This document shows, piece by piece, positions 25,419 to 34,588 of a DNA stretch of 64,000 nt. Within the stretch, counting starts at the first letter, position 1. Each line of letters begins with the position of its first letter. The DNA is from JACKHA01 sp041401985 (GTDB lineage: Bacteria; Planctomycetota; Phycisphaerae; Phycisphaerales; UBA1924). The stretch is taken from contig JAWKTE010000015.1 of assembly GCA_041401985.1 (NCBI GenBank), positions 1 through 64,000 of the forward strand, given 5' to 3'. Below the pieces are notes generated by a model. It saw only the letters and a list, made by a program, of their open reading frames with translations, did no database searches and had not been told where the DNA came from. Both the position numbers and the translations under genes were made by a program.

Positions 25419-26138
25419 TCAGGCGCGACGGCGCCGACCGGCCAGCAGCCCGGCGATGCCCAGCACGGCCACCGAACCCGGCGCCGGCTCGACCTCGTAA
25501 TCAAGGAACGCGCCGCCGACAGACGGCGTGCCCCAGTCGGGCGTCGCGACGGTGCCGAGGCTCAGGTGGTCAACGCCCGGGTCGCCCCCGCCGCCCGCGG
25601 TGATGACCACGTCCAGCCCGATGATCTGGCCCGGCGTCACGCCGAACACGGCCTCATCGACCTGCACGTTCCACAGCCCGCCCGCCGCGTTGGACAGGTC
25701 CACGCCCGCGCCGGGGAACGTGGTGTACGTCGCGCCGATGAGCGTCCACGCCCCGCCGACGACCTGGTAGATCTCGGCCCCGCCGCCGCCGTCGGCCCAG
25801 CCGCCGATGTAGAAGTCGGCCTCGGCCCCGCTGGTGATCGAGCGGCCCCACGGGTTGTCCGTCCGACCGCCCGGAGCCGTGTCCAGGAAGATCAGGAACT
25901 TGCCCCAGTCCGTCCCGGTGCCGCTGGCGATGTCGGCGTTCACCACGATGTCGAAGTTGAACGCGCCGGACTCGTTCTCGACTTCGACAGCCGCGATGTC
26001 CAGGTGGTTGAACCCCTGGTTCAGGAAGAACGGGTCCACGTCGCTCGACATGCCGAACGGGTCGAGGTACGTGGTGTGGCCAGAGGCGACCCCGGCCGCG
26101 GCCGCGATCGCGGCAACGCACAGCAAACGGCTCTTCAT
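25419..26138 (-). CDS. PEP-CTERM sorting-signal protein 2 (paralogue)
   Basis: A 239-residue exported protein, clearly a duplicate of the gene at 24485-25213: the same HTTYLDPFGMSSDVDPFF opening, VNADIASGTGTDWGKFL, GGWADGGGGAE and GDPGVDHLSL blocks, and the tail EPAPGSVAVLGIAGLLAGRRRRA. The paralogues have separate terminators, so they are not a simple operon. An A+T-rich patch (26212-26222, CTATGTATAGA) about 75 nt upstream may hold the promoter. Function unknown. Confidence 0.85.
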   Translation of the reverse strand: MKSRLLCVAAIAAAAGVASGHTTYLDPFGMSSDVDPFFLNQGFNHLDIAAVEVENESGAFNFDIVVNADIASGTGTDWGKFLIFLDTAPGGRTDNPWGRSITSGAEADFYIGGWADGGGGAEIYQVVGGAWTLIGATYTTFPGAGVDLSNAAGGLWNVQVDEAVFGVTPGQIIGLDVVITAGGGGDPGVDHLSLGTVATPDWGTPSVGGAFLDYEVEPAPGSVAVLGIAGLLAGRRRRA

Positions 26139-26364
26139 TGCACTCTTCCTCTTGTCTCGCCGTGACGACCGCCCCGAACCCCGGGGATGGGCGCCCGGTC
26201 TCCTATGTATAGAGATACTACCACACTCCCCCGCCCGCCGGAAGCACGGAGTTCGCCCGATCCCGCAGAATCCGTCGTGAGCGGACGTGGGGCGAGCACC
26301 GCCAGCCCGCCCGCCGATCCGGCGTCCCGGCCACGATGGGGAGATGGGCAAGATCGCCGCCCGA

Positions 26365-28560
26365 TCAGCCCTCGAGGCCGCCCGAACCCGTCGCCACCGC
26401 CGCCGGATCGCGCGGCCCATCCGGCGGCACGCCCAGATACTCCAGCGCCCGATCGAACACCCGCCGCACAACCGGCCCGGCGGTGTACGACCCGTAGTGC
26501 TCGCGGTTCCGCTGCGTGTGCGGCCCCGGATCATCGATCACGCACAGGATCACCAGCCGCGGCGACTCGACGGGCCCGGCCGCGATGAACGACGAGTTGT
26601 ACTGGTCCTCGTAGTAGTTCCGCTCGCCCGCCGGGCGCCGGAAGCCCTCGGGCGGGGCCCCGAGCGGCACGTTGGCCGTGCCCGACTTGCCGAAGATGCG
26701 GTACGCCCACCCGCCCTCGGGGGTGTCGCGGATGTGGCGCTCCATCCGCTGGGCGACGATCTCCAGCGGCCCGCGGACCATCCGGGCCGCGTCGGGCGCC
26801 AGCACCCGCTGGGCGATCACGCCGTTGGGGTCGTTCTCCGGGCGGGCCACGAGCGAGACGCTCGGGATCGTGCCCGCCAGATCGCCCTCACGCGCGAACG
26901 CGCAGAACCCGCGGGCCAGGTGCAGCGGCGTCACCAGCACCTCGTACCCGAACGAGACCGACACGCTCGTGTCGACTTTCCAGTCGCGCAGCGTCGTGAG
27001 CGTGCTCCGCGCCTCGTAGGGCAGCCCGATGTCCAGCCGCTGCCCGAACCCCCAGCGGGCCAGCGCATCGTGCAGCACGCGCGGCTGCAGGCGCAGCGCC
27101 ACCCGCGACATGCCGCAGTTCGACGAGTACACCAGCACATCATGCCACGAGCGGGACGCCGCCCGCGACGACAGGACGTCCTCCACGAGGCGCCCGCGCC
27201 TCGGGTACCACGAGTGCGTGTCGATCACCTCGTCCAGCCGAACGACGTTGTTGGACAGCGCGATCGCCCACACGAACGGCTTGAACGTCGAACCCGGCTC
27301 GTACGAGTCGACCAGGCAGCGCAGGCGCGCGATCGCCGGGTTGTCGGCCCGGGCCGGCTCGGGCTGCACGACCTGGTACCGCGGGCGCTCGCCCTTGGGC
27401 GGCAGGCGCTGCTGGCTGCCCTCGGGCATCCACGGATAGGGAACAACGCCCTCGATCGGGCGCACGATGTCGCCCATCGCCACGATCGCCCCCGACGCGG
27501 GGTCCAGCACGAGGATGCGCCCGCCCTGCGCGTCGGCGTCCTCGACGCCGCGCTGCAGTTCCTCCATCGCCATCCGCTGGATCTCGATGTCGATCGAGAG
27601 GCGCAGGTCGTCGCCACGGGCCGCCGGCTGGTACGCCGAGGGCTCGATCCACATCGCGTTGCCCTTGGCGTCCTGGACGTACCGCACGCGCCCGTCGCGG
27701 GCCCCGAGCATCGACTCGAACGACGCCTCGGCCCCGACGGTGCCCTCATCGCCCCAGCCCACCAGACCCAGGATCGGCGCGACGCCGTCGGCGCCCGGGT
27801 ACTCGCGGACAGGCACACGCTCGAGCATCAAACCGGCGATCGGGTTGTCCTCATCGGCGCGGATGGCCCGGATCGCTGCCTCCTGCGCCTCGGTCAGGAT
27901 GTCCGAGACCGGCGTGTACCGGATCGGGTTGGTCGGCGGCGATTCCGGAGCGGCGTCCGCGGTCGTCCCATCCGCCGTGGCTTCCCCACCCTCAGACGCT
28001 GAACCAGAGGGCGCATCGGGAGAGGCAGCGGCCGCGCTTGCCGACGGCACGCCCGTCGCGCCGACCTGCAGCAGGCGCATCAGCCCGTTCGGCCTCGGGG
28101 CCCCCTGTTGCAGCGCCCGTTCCTGCTCGATCGCCGCCCGCCGGGCCGCTCGCTCGGCGTTCTGGGCCTGGGCCCGCAGCACCCGCGTCCCGATCCGCTC
28201 GGCGTCCAGCCCGGTCGCGTCAACGATCCGCCCGATCGCCTCGTGCGGGCTGTCGGGGAAGAGATGCGGATCGATGACCAGACGCGTGGCGAATCGGGTG
28301 GTCGAGAGTACACGCCCGCGCGCATCGAGGATATCGCCCCGCACGCCCGGCAGCGGCGCGCTGCGCCGGCCCGCATGCGTGTACGCGCTCAGCGCCTCGC
28401 CCGGGCTCAACTGCAACTGCGCCACCCGCCCGACCACCGCCAGCATCCCCAGCGTGACGACCACCAGCGCGGCCCGGAGCACGAACGTCGCGCGCGCGAC
28501 AGACAACGCTCCCGATGACGAGGCGCTCGACGCGGCAGTTCTCGCGGCGGTCCGTTGCAC
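26365..28560 (-). CDS. ftsI: Peptidoglycan transpeptidase FtsI/PBP2-type
   Basis: A 731-residue class B penicillin-binding protein. N-terminal transmembrane helix (about 25-48), dimerisation domain with DILDARGRVLSTT, and transpeptidase domain with the active-site motifs STFK (Ser424, Lys427), SxN (Ser479-Asn481) and KSGT (Lys625). Septal crosslinking is expected from its place downstream of rsmH and ftsL. A GTG at 28560 preceded by GGAGG at ideal distance was chosen. A long Ala/Gly/Glu-rich insert (about 160-220) separates the N-terminal part from the rest, longer than in typical FtsI. No PASTA domains. Confidence 0.92.
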   Translation of the reverse strand: MQRTAARTAASSASSSGALSVARATFVLRAALVVVTLGMLAVVGRVAQLQLSPGEALSAYTHAGRRSAPLPGVRGDILDARGRVLSTTRFATRLVIDPHLFPDSPHEAIGRIVDATGLDAERIGTRVLRAQAQNAERAARRAAIEQERALQQGAPRPNGLMRLLQVGATGVPSASAAAASPDAPSGSASEGGEATADGTTADAAPESPPTNPIRYTPVSDILTEAQEAAIRAIRADEDNPIAGLMLERVPVREYPGADGVAPILGLVGWGDEGTVGAEASFESMLGARDGRVRYVQDAKGNAMWIEPSAYQPAARGDDLRLSIDIEIQRMAMEELQRGVEDADAQGGRILVLDPASGAIVAMGDIVRPIEGVVPYPWMPEGSQQRLPPKGERPRYQVVQPEPARADNPAIARLRCLVDSYEPGSTFKPFVWAIALSNNVVRLDEVIDTHSWYPRRGRLVEDVLSSRAASRSWHDVLVYSSNCGMSRVALRLQPRVLHDALARWGFGQRLDIGLPYEARSTLTTLRDWKVDTSVSVSFGYEVLVTPLHLARGFCAFAREGDLAGTIPSVSLVARPENDPNGVIAQRVLAPDAARMVRGPLEIVAQRMERHIRDTPEGGWAYRIFGKSGTANVPLGAPPEGFRRPAGERNYYEDQYNSSFIAAGPVESPRLVILCVIDDPGPHTQRNREHYGSYTAGPVVRRVFDRALEYLGVPPDGPRDPAAVATGSGGLEG

Positions 28561-28625
28561 GTGCGTCCTCCGACTCTCCCGCGCGGCATGCCCGCGCGAC
28601 CCGGCATCACGCCGTCGCCCGGCGC

Positions 28626-29006
28626 TCACTCGCCCGTGGCCCGACCGGCCTCTCGCCCGCCTCGCGTCGCGCCCTCCGCGATGGCCGAGCCCCCCGGCGC
28701 ATGGGGCTGATCCACTGGCCTCAGCGGCCCCATCGCCCCGGCCATGCGCCGGACCTCCGTCGGCTGGATCCGCTCGGCGATCTCGGCCCGCAGCTTGAAC
28801 ACGACCTCCTCGTGCTGGCGCAGGCGCAACTGGCTGGCCGCCGACTCGTGGAACGCCTGCAGCCGCTGCTGGCGGATGGCCAGCAACGCGCACGCAATAA
28901 CACCCCCGGCCGCGATCAGCACCCCGACCTTGGCAAACGTCGACCGCCCCTGCATCGCCGGGTCGCCGACGCTCGAGCGATCGGGGTTGGCGGGGCGGGC
29001 GGGCAT
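28626..29006 (-). CDS. ftsL: FtsL-like bitopic protein
   Basis: A 126-residue protein with one transmembrane segment (about 22-42, VGVLIAAGGVIACALLAI) followed by a predicted coiled coil (RQQRLQAFHESAASQLRLR) and a variable Gly/Ala-rich tail. Topology, size and position between the LysM gene and ftsI match FtsL/DivIC-type divisome scaffolds, which share little sequence. The ATG at 29006 has GGAG upstream; a GTG at 29012 is possible. The name is by synteny and shape rather than clear homology. Confidence 0.65.
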   Translation of the reverse strand: MPARPANPDRSSVGDPAMQGRSTFAKVGVLIAAGGVIACALLAIRQQRLQAFHESAASQLRLRQHEEVVFKLRAEIAERIQPTEVRRMAGAMGPLRPVDQPHAPGGSAIAEGATRGGREAGRATGE

Positions 29007-29073
29007 CGGCACTCCGGGAACGCCTTCCGATCGGAAGGCAGAGACTCCGGCCGCCGACCGGCGGCAGGATCGG

Positions 29074-30147
29074 TCACGAGTTCGACGACGGCAGCACCAG
29101 CACCGTGCCGGCCGGGACGTGGTTCGGATCGTCGATTCGATCGCGGTTGAGTTCGTAGATCTCGCGCCAGCGGCGCGACGTGCCCAGTTGGCTCATCGAG
29201 ATATCGCCCAGCGTGTCGCCGCGCGCGACGGTGTAGGTCCGCGAGCGATCCGGCTGGGCCGGGCGCTGGGGCTGGGGTGTGGGTTGCGCCTGGGTCTGGG
29301 TCTGGGGGCGGGTGTTCGCGGGAGGCGTCGACGGCGTGGCAGTCGGGGTCGCGGCCGGGGTCGCGGCCGGGGTCGCCGACGCGGTGCCCTCACGGGCCGG
29401 GATGCGGAGCGTCACGCCCGACCGCACCGAGCCGTCGGCCCCGACGCGCCCCTCGTTGGCCCGGGCGAGTTCACGCCACAGGTTCCCATCGCCGTAGTAC
29501 CGCTCGGCGATCTTGTACAGGCTCTCGTTCGCGGCGACGGTGTGGGTCCGCACCGCGGCCCCGGGAGTCGTGCCCGACGCCGCGTTGCCCGCCGGAGGCG
29601 TCGCCGAGCCGCGACCGCGAAGGACGGGCTCGCGCGGCACCACGCGCTGGTCCAGAATCAGCGGCTCGTGCCCATCCGGCGATTCACGCCCGGAAGCCTC
29701 GGTCGAGCGGCTCGTGCCCATCGCGGTCGGCGCGCTGCCCAACCGATTCAGGAACGACTGAATCGCTCCGGCATCACCGCCGGACGCCTCGGGACCATCG
29801 ACCGGCTCGGCCAGCGCCAGTTCCCGCTCGCTCGGCTGGCCTCCACCCGGGTTCCACTCCTGCTGAGACCGCGCAATGTCGTCGAGCGTCCGGATCGGGC
29901 GCAGCGGCGTCTCGGGCAAACGCGAGTCGTCGCGCACCTCGCCCGCCACCGCCATCCGCGCGCTCGACAGGTGGTCGCTCAGCAGCACGCTCACGCCTAG
30001 GATCAGGGCGAACGCAACGATCAAGGCCAGTTTGTTCTCTTTGGTCACGGCGCCAGCGTCCTTGCTCGGCTGTGCCCCGGGCGCGAGCCCCGGGGTCCGG
30101 GCCAGCGGGTGATCCTTCCCGCCGCCTCTCGATCCTCGGCCCGGCAT
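29074..30147 (-). CDS. Membrane-anchored protein with two LysM domains
   Basis: A 357-residue protein: N-terminal transmembrane helix (about 39-57, LALIVAFALILGVSVLL), a polar stretch, a first LysM at about 201-249 (THTVAANESLYKIAERYYG ... TLRIP), a Pro/Thr/Gln-rich linker (TPAATPTATPSTPP), and a second LysM at about 308-353 (TYTVARGDTLGDISMSQLG ... VLVLP). LysM binds peptidoglycan glycan strands. It sits between rsmH and ftsL, an unusual insertion in a division cluster, which suggests a septal or cell-wall role. AAGGG lies upstream of the ATG at 30147. Confidence 0.85.
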   Translation of the reverse strand: MPGRGSRGGGKDHPLARTPGLAPGAQPSKDAGAVTKENKLALIVAFALILGVSVLLSDHLSSARMAVAGEVRDDSRLPETPLRPIRTLDDIARSQQEWNPGGGQPSERELALAEPVDGPEASGGDAGAIQSFLNRLGSAPTAMGTSRSTEASGRESPDGHEPLILDQRVVPREPVLRGRGSATPPAGNAASGTTPGAAVRTHTVAANESLYKIAERYYGDGNLWRELARANEGRVGADGSVRSGVTLRIPAREGTASATPAATPAATPTATPSTPPANTRPQTQTQAQPTPQPQRPAQPDRSRTYTVARGDTLGDISMSQLGTSRRWREIYELNRDRIDDPNHVPAGTVLVLPSSNS

Positions 30148-30209
30148 CGCCGAGCCCTTGCACCCGCCCGGCGATCCTTGCCGAGCACGTCGAAAGCCCG
30201 ATCAGCGTA

Positions 30210-31199
30210 TCACAACGCCGCGCGGACGCCAGTTCCCACATCGTTTCCACCATCGCCCGCGAGGCGCACCGCCCGGAGCCGCGCCGACCTGGCCCGCGGA
30301 TTCGCCTCGAGTTCCGCCTCGTCGGCCCGACGCAGACGCGAACCGATCGCCTCGCCCAGCCCCTGCCCGCACAGCGCGGTAAACGCCCGCTTCACCGGGC
30401 GGTCCTCAAGAGAATGGAAAGAGATAATCGCCACCCGCGCTCCCGGCCCCAGCCACCGCCCCGCCTGATCCGTCCGGGCGGACGCCGCCCGACGGACCGA
30501 CGCGAGGAGGCTCTCCAGCACGCCCAGTTCGTCGTTGACCGCGATGCGCAGGGCCTGGAACGTCCGGGTGGCGGGGTCGATGCGATCCCCACCGGCCCCC
30601 GGGCGCGCCAGCACGCCGCGAACGATCTGCGCGAGTTGGAGCGTTGTCGAAATCGGTTCCTTGGCGCGGGACTCTGCAAGTTTCCGGGCGATCCGCCGGG
30701 CCTGGCGTTCCTCGCCGAACTCGAACAGGATCCGGGCCAGTTCCGCCTCCGGAAGGGTGGCCACGAGTTCGGCGGCGGTGGTCGGCAGGCCGGGGTCCAG
30801 GCGCATGTCCAGCGGGGCGTCGTGCTGGAACGACATGCCCTTGGCCGCGTTGTCGACCTGGTTCGACGAGAAGCCCAGGTCGGCGAGCAGCATGTTGGCG
30901 GCCAGGTTCCGTTCCGCGAGCTGCCTAGGCAGGTCGGCGAAGTTGGCGTGGATGGCGATGACTGCGGGGCACGCAGCGCCGAGTTCGTCCTTCAGGCGAC
31001 CGGATGCGCGTCCGAGGTTGCTCGGATCGGCGTCGTTGAGCACGACCGTTCCGGTCGGGCCGAGGCGGCGCGCGACGGCCAGGGCATGCCCGCCCAATCC
31101 AGCCGTCGCGTCGGCGTAGACCTGCCCGGGTTCGGGGGCGAGCACGTCGAGCACGTCGTCGAGCAGGACGGGGATGTGCCCGGCGGGTGGGGGCGTCAC
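30210..31199 (-). CDS. rsmH: 16S rRNA (cytosine(1402)-N(4))-methyltransferase
   Basis: A 329-residue protein (RsmH/MraW). The N-terminal HIPVLLDDVLDVL, the SAM-binding DATAGLGGHA, LLADLGFSSNQVD and SFHSLEDRPVKRAF are signature blocks. It methylates C1402 of 16S rRNA in the P site. As in most bacteria it opens the division/cell-wall cluster. The GTG at 31199 was chosen: it lies 11 nt after the purQ stop and has GAGGG upstream; GTG at 31205 is the alternative. Confidence 0.95.
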   Translation of the reverse strand: MTPPPAGHIPVLLDDVLDVLAPEPGQVYADATAGLGGHALAVARRLGPTGTVVLNDADPSNLGRASGRLKDELGAACPAVIAIHANFADLPRQLAERNLAANMLLADLGFSSNQVDNAAKGMSFQHDAPLDMRLDPGLPTTAAELVATLPEAELARILFEFGEERQARRIARKLAESRAKEPISTTLQLAQIVRGVLARPGAGGDRIDPATRTFQALRIAVNDELGVLESLLASVRRAASARTDQAGRWLGPGARVAIISFHSLEDRPVKRAFTALCGQGLGEAIGSRLRRADEAELEANPRARSARLRAVRLAGDGGNDVGTGVRAAL

Positions 31200-31209
31200 G
31201 GCCACGCCC

Positions 31210-32037
31210 TCAACGCGCCGCCGCCGCGTGGGGGCGGGGTTGGGCGGCGACCGCCTCGACGGCGTTGAGGAAGATCCTGAGGCCCGGTGTCGGGCCGCGA
31301 CGGACCTCGGCGGGCAGGCGGGTCCACCACGGGTGGCGGTTCCAGTCAAGGTACCGCTCCGGGTGGGGCATCAGGCCGAAGACCCGCCCGCTCGGATCGC
31401 ACACGCCCGCAATGGCGGCCTCGCTGCCGTTGAAGTTGTCGGCGTAGCGGAGCGGGATCTGCCCCCCCGAAACGAGGCGGTCGATGACCACGGCGTCGGA
31501 CGCGACAAACCGCCCCTCGCCGTGAGCCGAGGGGTACATGAGGGTCTGGGGGGCGAGGTCGGCGTAGGCGTCGAGGCCGCGCGTCCAGAGGCAGGAGCCG
31601 TCCGGGTCGGGGACCATGCCGGTCCAGGTGTCGACGAAGCGGCCCCCCTGATTGTGGGTGACGGCCAGAAGTTGGCGGGAGCCGCCGGTCTGCTGTTCGG
31701 GCCAGCCGGGGACGAGGCCGCACTGGGCGAGGACCTGGAACCCGTTGCACACCCCGATCATGGGGGTGCCGCGCTCGGCGGCGGCGAGGAGGTGAGGCAA
31801 GAGTTTCTCGCGGGTCCGCATGGCGAAGATGCGCCCGGAGGCGACGTCGTCGCCGTAGGAGAACCCGCCGGGGAAGCCGATCAGGTCGAACTCGTCGATG
31901 GCGGACGGGGCATCGCAGAGGGCGTCGAGGTGGACCAGGTCCGGGTTGGCCCCGGCCATGGCGAAGGCGCGGCACAACTCGGCGTCGCAGTTGGTCCCCG
32001 GCGCCCTTACCACCAAAGCCCGCGGCTGGTTCGGCAT
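31210..32037 (-). CDS. purQ: Phosphoribosylformylglycinamidine synthase, glutamine amidotransferase subunit
   Basis: A 275-residue class I glutamine amidotransferase of the PurQ type. The catalytic triad is visible as Cys97 in GVCNGFQ, and His225 and Glu227 in PHPERY; GFSYGDDVASG is the PurQ-specific loop. It feeds ammonia to PurL in the fourth step of purine synthesis. The length (275) is above the short Gram-positive PurQ (about 225) and suits the longer planctomycete-type form. The stop lies 11 nt before the rsmH start, so it may be co-transcribed with the division genes. purL and purS are not in the window. Confidence 0.93.
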   Translation of the reverse strand: MPNQPRALVVRAPGTNCDAELCRAFAMAGANPDLVHLDALCDAPSAIDEFDLIGFPGGFSYGDDVASGRIFAMRTREKLLPHLLAAAERGTPMIGVCNGFQVLAQCGLVPGWPEQQTGGSRQLLAVTHNQGGRFVDTWTGMVPDPDGSCLWTRGLDAYADLAPQTLMYPSAHGEGRFVASDAVVIDRLVSGGQIPLRYADNFNGSEAAIAGVCDPSGRVFGLMPHPERYLDWNRHPWWTRLPAEVRRGPTPGLRIFLNAVEAVAAQPRPHAAAAR

Positions 32038-32164
32038 GGCCAATGGTAGGAATGGGGCGAAGCGGCGTCGGCCGGCGGCGCTACCGACAGATTGCGGGAG
32101 CGGGCGTCTTGCGGGCGGTTCGGGCGTGCCGGGCCGGTACACTCACCGGTTGCAGGAGGCGACC

Positions 32165-32773
32165 ATGGACGCGTCAGGGATGATCTTGCGGGCGATTTCG
32201 CGCCGACGCCGAGCCGGCGCGATGGTGGGGGCGCTGGCGATTGCGCTGCTGGGCGCGGCGGGTCTGCCCGGCTGCGTGGGCTACCGCACCGTGCCGAACC
32301 AGTCGACGGGCGGTTGGCCCAACGGCTCGCCGAACACCGCGGCGGTCGAAGAGTCATGCACCGAGGCGCTGCGCTGGGCGATCGATCGCGTGCCGCCGCC
32401 GGACCATCGCGGCTCGGCGGGTCAGTTCGCCATCAGCCCGCCCGAGGGCATGCGCCAGAGCCGCTATCTGCGGATGGCCCGCAATCTGGGGCCGAACGCG
32501 TTCCCGGTGACGGAGGACTCGATCCACCTCCCGACGTATTTCGTCGGCGCGGTGGAGGTGCGCGGCGCGTTCGCGACGATCGACGTGCTGTGCCCGACGC
32601 TGGATCGGTGGGGCGACATCGCGTACAAGCCGTACACGCTGGAACTGGAGGGCGGCCCGCTGCCGTGGCGCGTTCGGGACGTGCAGGCGTGGCGCATCGG
32701 CGCGATGGCCCCGCCGGCGAAGTATTTCCTCCCGGCGACGGACGAGCCGGTCGTGACGCAGGCCGAGCCGTAG
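32165..32773 (+). CDS. Predicted lipoprotein of unknown function
   Basis: A 202-residue protein with a long basic lead (RRRRAG), a hydrophobic segment and the lipobox LPGC (Cys37). The mature part has no recognised domain; it is mixed alpha/beta with the block DVLCPTLDRWGDIAYKPYTLELEGG. SD AGGAGG just before the ATG at 32165. It is divergent from purQ. A paired-arm repeat begins 13 nt after the stop. Function unknown. Confidence 0.75.
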   Translation: MDASGMILRAISRRRRAGAMVGALAIALLGAAGLPGCVGYRTVPNQSTGGWPNGSPNTAAVEESCTEALRWAIDRVPPPDHRGSAGQFAISPPEGMRQSRYLRMARNLGPNAFPVTEDSIHLPTYFVGAVEVRGAFATIDVLCPTLDRWGDIAYKPYTLELEGGPLPWRVRDVQAWRIGAMAPPAKYFLPATDEPVVTQAEP

Positions 32774-32786
32774 GACGCCGCGAAGC

Positions 32787-32906
32787 GGACTCACCGCCGA
32801 GGCGCAGCGAGCGCTGGGGAAGGCAAAGGACTGGTGGGGAGCCTTCACCGCCGATTGGCCGGGATCTTGCATCCCTCTGCGTCCTCCGCGCCTCGGCGGT
32901 GAGTCC
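32787..32906. repeat. Paired-arm repeat (CTCACCGCCGAGGCGC type)
   Basis: The arms 32787-32805 and 32888-32906 are perfectly complementary over 19 nt (GGACTCACCGCCGAGGCGC). The right arm extends with CTCTGCGTCCTCCGC. It lies between a lipoprotein stop and the MATE gene. Confidence 0.85.
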
Positions 32907-32954
32907 CGGCTTCGAGGGCGGACGACGCACGGGTCGCTCCTACCATCGCGCCCC

Positions 32955-34538
32955 GTGCCGCGGCCAGACGTTCCACCACCCGCCCTCGACCCGGAGATCC
33001 TCGAGGCGAGCGAGGAGGTCGCCACGCGCCCCGGCCCGCCGGCGCGTCCGCTGGGCCTCACGCCCGACGGGCGTCTCAAAGCCGGGCGTCTGGCCGGGCT
33101 GACGATGGGCGGGGCGATCTGGGTGCTGGCCTGGCCCGTGATGCTCGAGTCGTTCCTGAACTCGCTGGTGGGGCTGACCGACACGGTGCTGGCCGCGGGC
33201 ATCGACACCGCGACGACCGACGCGGTCGGCGTGGCGACGTACGCCATGTGGTTCACGGGGCTGATCATCATGGCCCTGGGCATGGGGGCGACGGCGCTGA
33301 TCAGCCGTTCGGTGGGCAAGCGGCGGATGGCGGTCGCGTCGGCGGCGCTGGGCCAATCCATGCTGCTGGGCATGGTGATGGGCGTGGTGCTGGGCGTGTT
33401 CCTGTGGCTGGCGGCCCCGTTCTTCGCCGGGCTGGTGAACATGAGCGGCCCGGCCCGCCAGGCGTTCATGACCTACCTGCGGATCCTGGCCTTCGGCATC
33501 CCGCTCGAGACGGTCATGTTCGTGCTGATCGCCTGCGCACGCGGGGCCGGCGACAACATCACGCCGCTGTGGGCGATGGTCGCGCGGAACATCGTCAACG
33601 TCATCGTCTCGTTCAGCCTGGCGGGCGTGGACCTGACCTCGACCAGGATCGTCGATGGCGAGACGGTCAGCACCGTGATCTTCGCCAACCCCTTCGGCTT
33701 CGACATGGGCGTCCGCGGGATCGCGCTGGGAACCGTCCTGTCGGACGTGCTCGGGCTGGTCCTGGTGCTCATCGCCGCGTGCAGCGGGCGGTGGGGGATC
33801 ACGCTGCGGGCGCGGCGGATGCGTCCGCACTGGCACACGCTGCGGCGCATCGTCCGCGTGGGCCTGCCGAACTTCATCGAGACCCTCGGCATGTGGGTCG
33901 GCAACTTCATGGTCCTGATCGTCGTGGGGTTCCTGGACGAGCCGGGGCTGTTCGGTGTGCACGCGCTGGCGATCCGGATCGAGAGCCTGTCGTTCCTGCC
34001 CGGCTTTGCGATGGGCATGGCGGCGGCGACGCTCGCGGGGCAGTACCTGGGCGCGGGCAGCCCGGCCATGGCTCGCCGCGCGGTGCTGATCTGCACGGGC
34101 GTGAGCATCGCCATCATGGGCCTGATGGGCGCGGCCCTGCTGCTCATCCCGCGCGCCATCGTCGGCGTGCTGTCGGACCAGGCGATCCATCTGCACGAGA
34201 CGCCGGCCCTGCTCATGCTCGCCGGGGTCATGCAGGTGCCGTTCGCCATGGCCATCGTGTTCCGCCAGGCCCTGCGCGGCGTGGGCGATGTCCGCGTTGT
34301 GCTGCTGATCACGTGGATCACGACGTATCTGGTGCGTCTCCCGCTCACGTTCCTGCTCAGCGGGGCCGATATCCCGATCCCGGGGTGGGCCGGGGGCGGC
34401 GTGATCGAGAACCCCTCGCCGGTCGCGTGGGGGCTGTGGGGCGTGTGGCTGGGGCTGAGCGCGGAGATCGTGGTCGTGCGGGCCCCGCTGTTCGCGATCC
34501 GGTTTCTGCGGGGTGATTGGGCCAAGGCCCGGGTCTGA
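32955..34538 (+). CDS. MATE-family efflux transporter
   Basis: A 527-residue polytopic protein with about 12 transmembrane helices in two halves, typical of MATE (NorM/DinF-like) exporters that move drugs or lipidic substrates by ion exchange. The PVMLESFLNSLVGLTDT lead and GVRGIALGTVLSDV region fit the family. It starts with GTG at 32955 and has a 45-residue polar N-terminal lead. Substrate unknown. It is followed 50 nt later by a glycosyltransferase gene. Confidence 0.9.
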   Translation: MPRPDVPPPALDPEILEASEEVATRPGPPARPLGLTPDGRLKAGRLAGLTMGGAIWVLAWPVMLESFLNSLVGLTDTVLAAGIDTATTDAVGVATYAMWFTGLIIMALGMGATALISRSVGKRRMAVASAALGQSMLLGMVMGVVLGVFLWLAAPFFAGLVNMSGPARQAFMTYLRILAFGIPLETVMFVLIACARGAGDNITPLWAMVARNIVNVIVSFSLAGVDLTSTRIVDGETVSTVIFANPFGFDMGVRGIALGTVLSDVLGLVLVLIAACSGRWGITLRARRMRPHWHTLRRIVRVGLPNFIETLGMWVGNFMVLIVVGFLDEPGLFGVHALAIRIESLSFLPGFAMGMAAATLAGQYLGAGSPAMARRAVLICTGVSIAIMGLMGAALLLIPRAIVGVLSDQAIHLHETPALLMLAGVMQVPFAMAIVFRQALRGVGDVRVVLLITWITTYLVRLPLTFLLSGADIPIPGWAGGGVIENPSPVAWGLWGVWLGLSAEIVVVRAPLFAIRFLRGDWAKARV

Positions 34539-34588
34539 CCGCCGCGTGCCATCACGTTGCCGCCGGAACGGCGCAAAGATCAGGGTCC

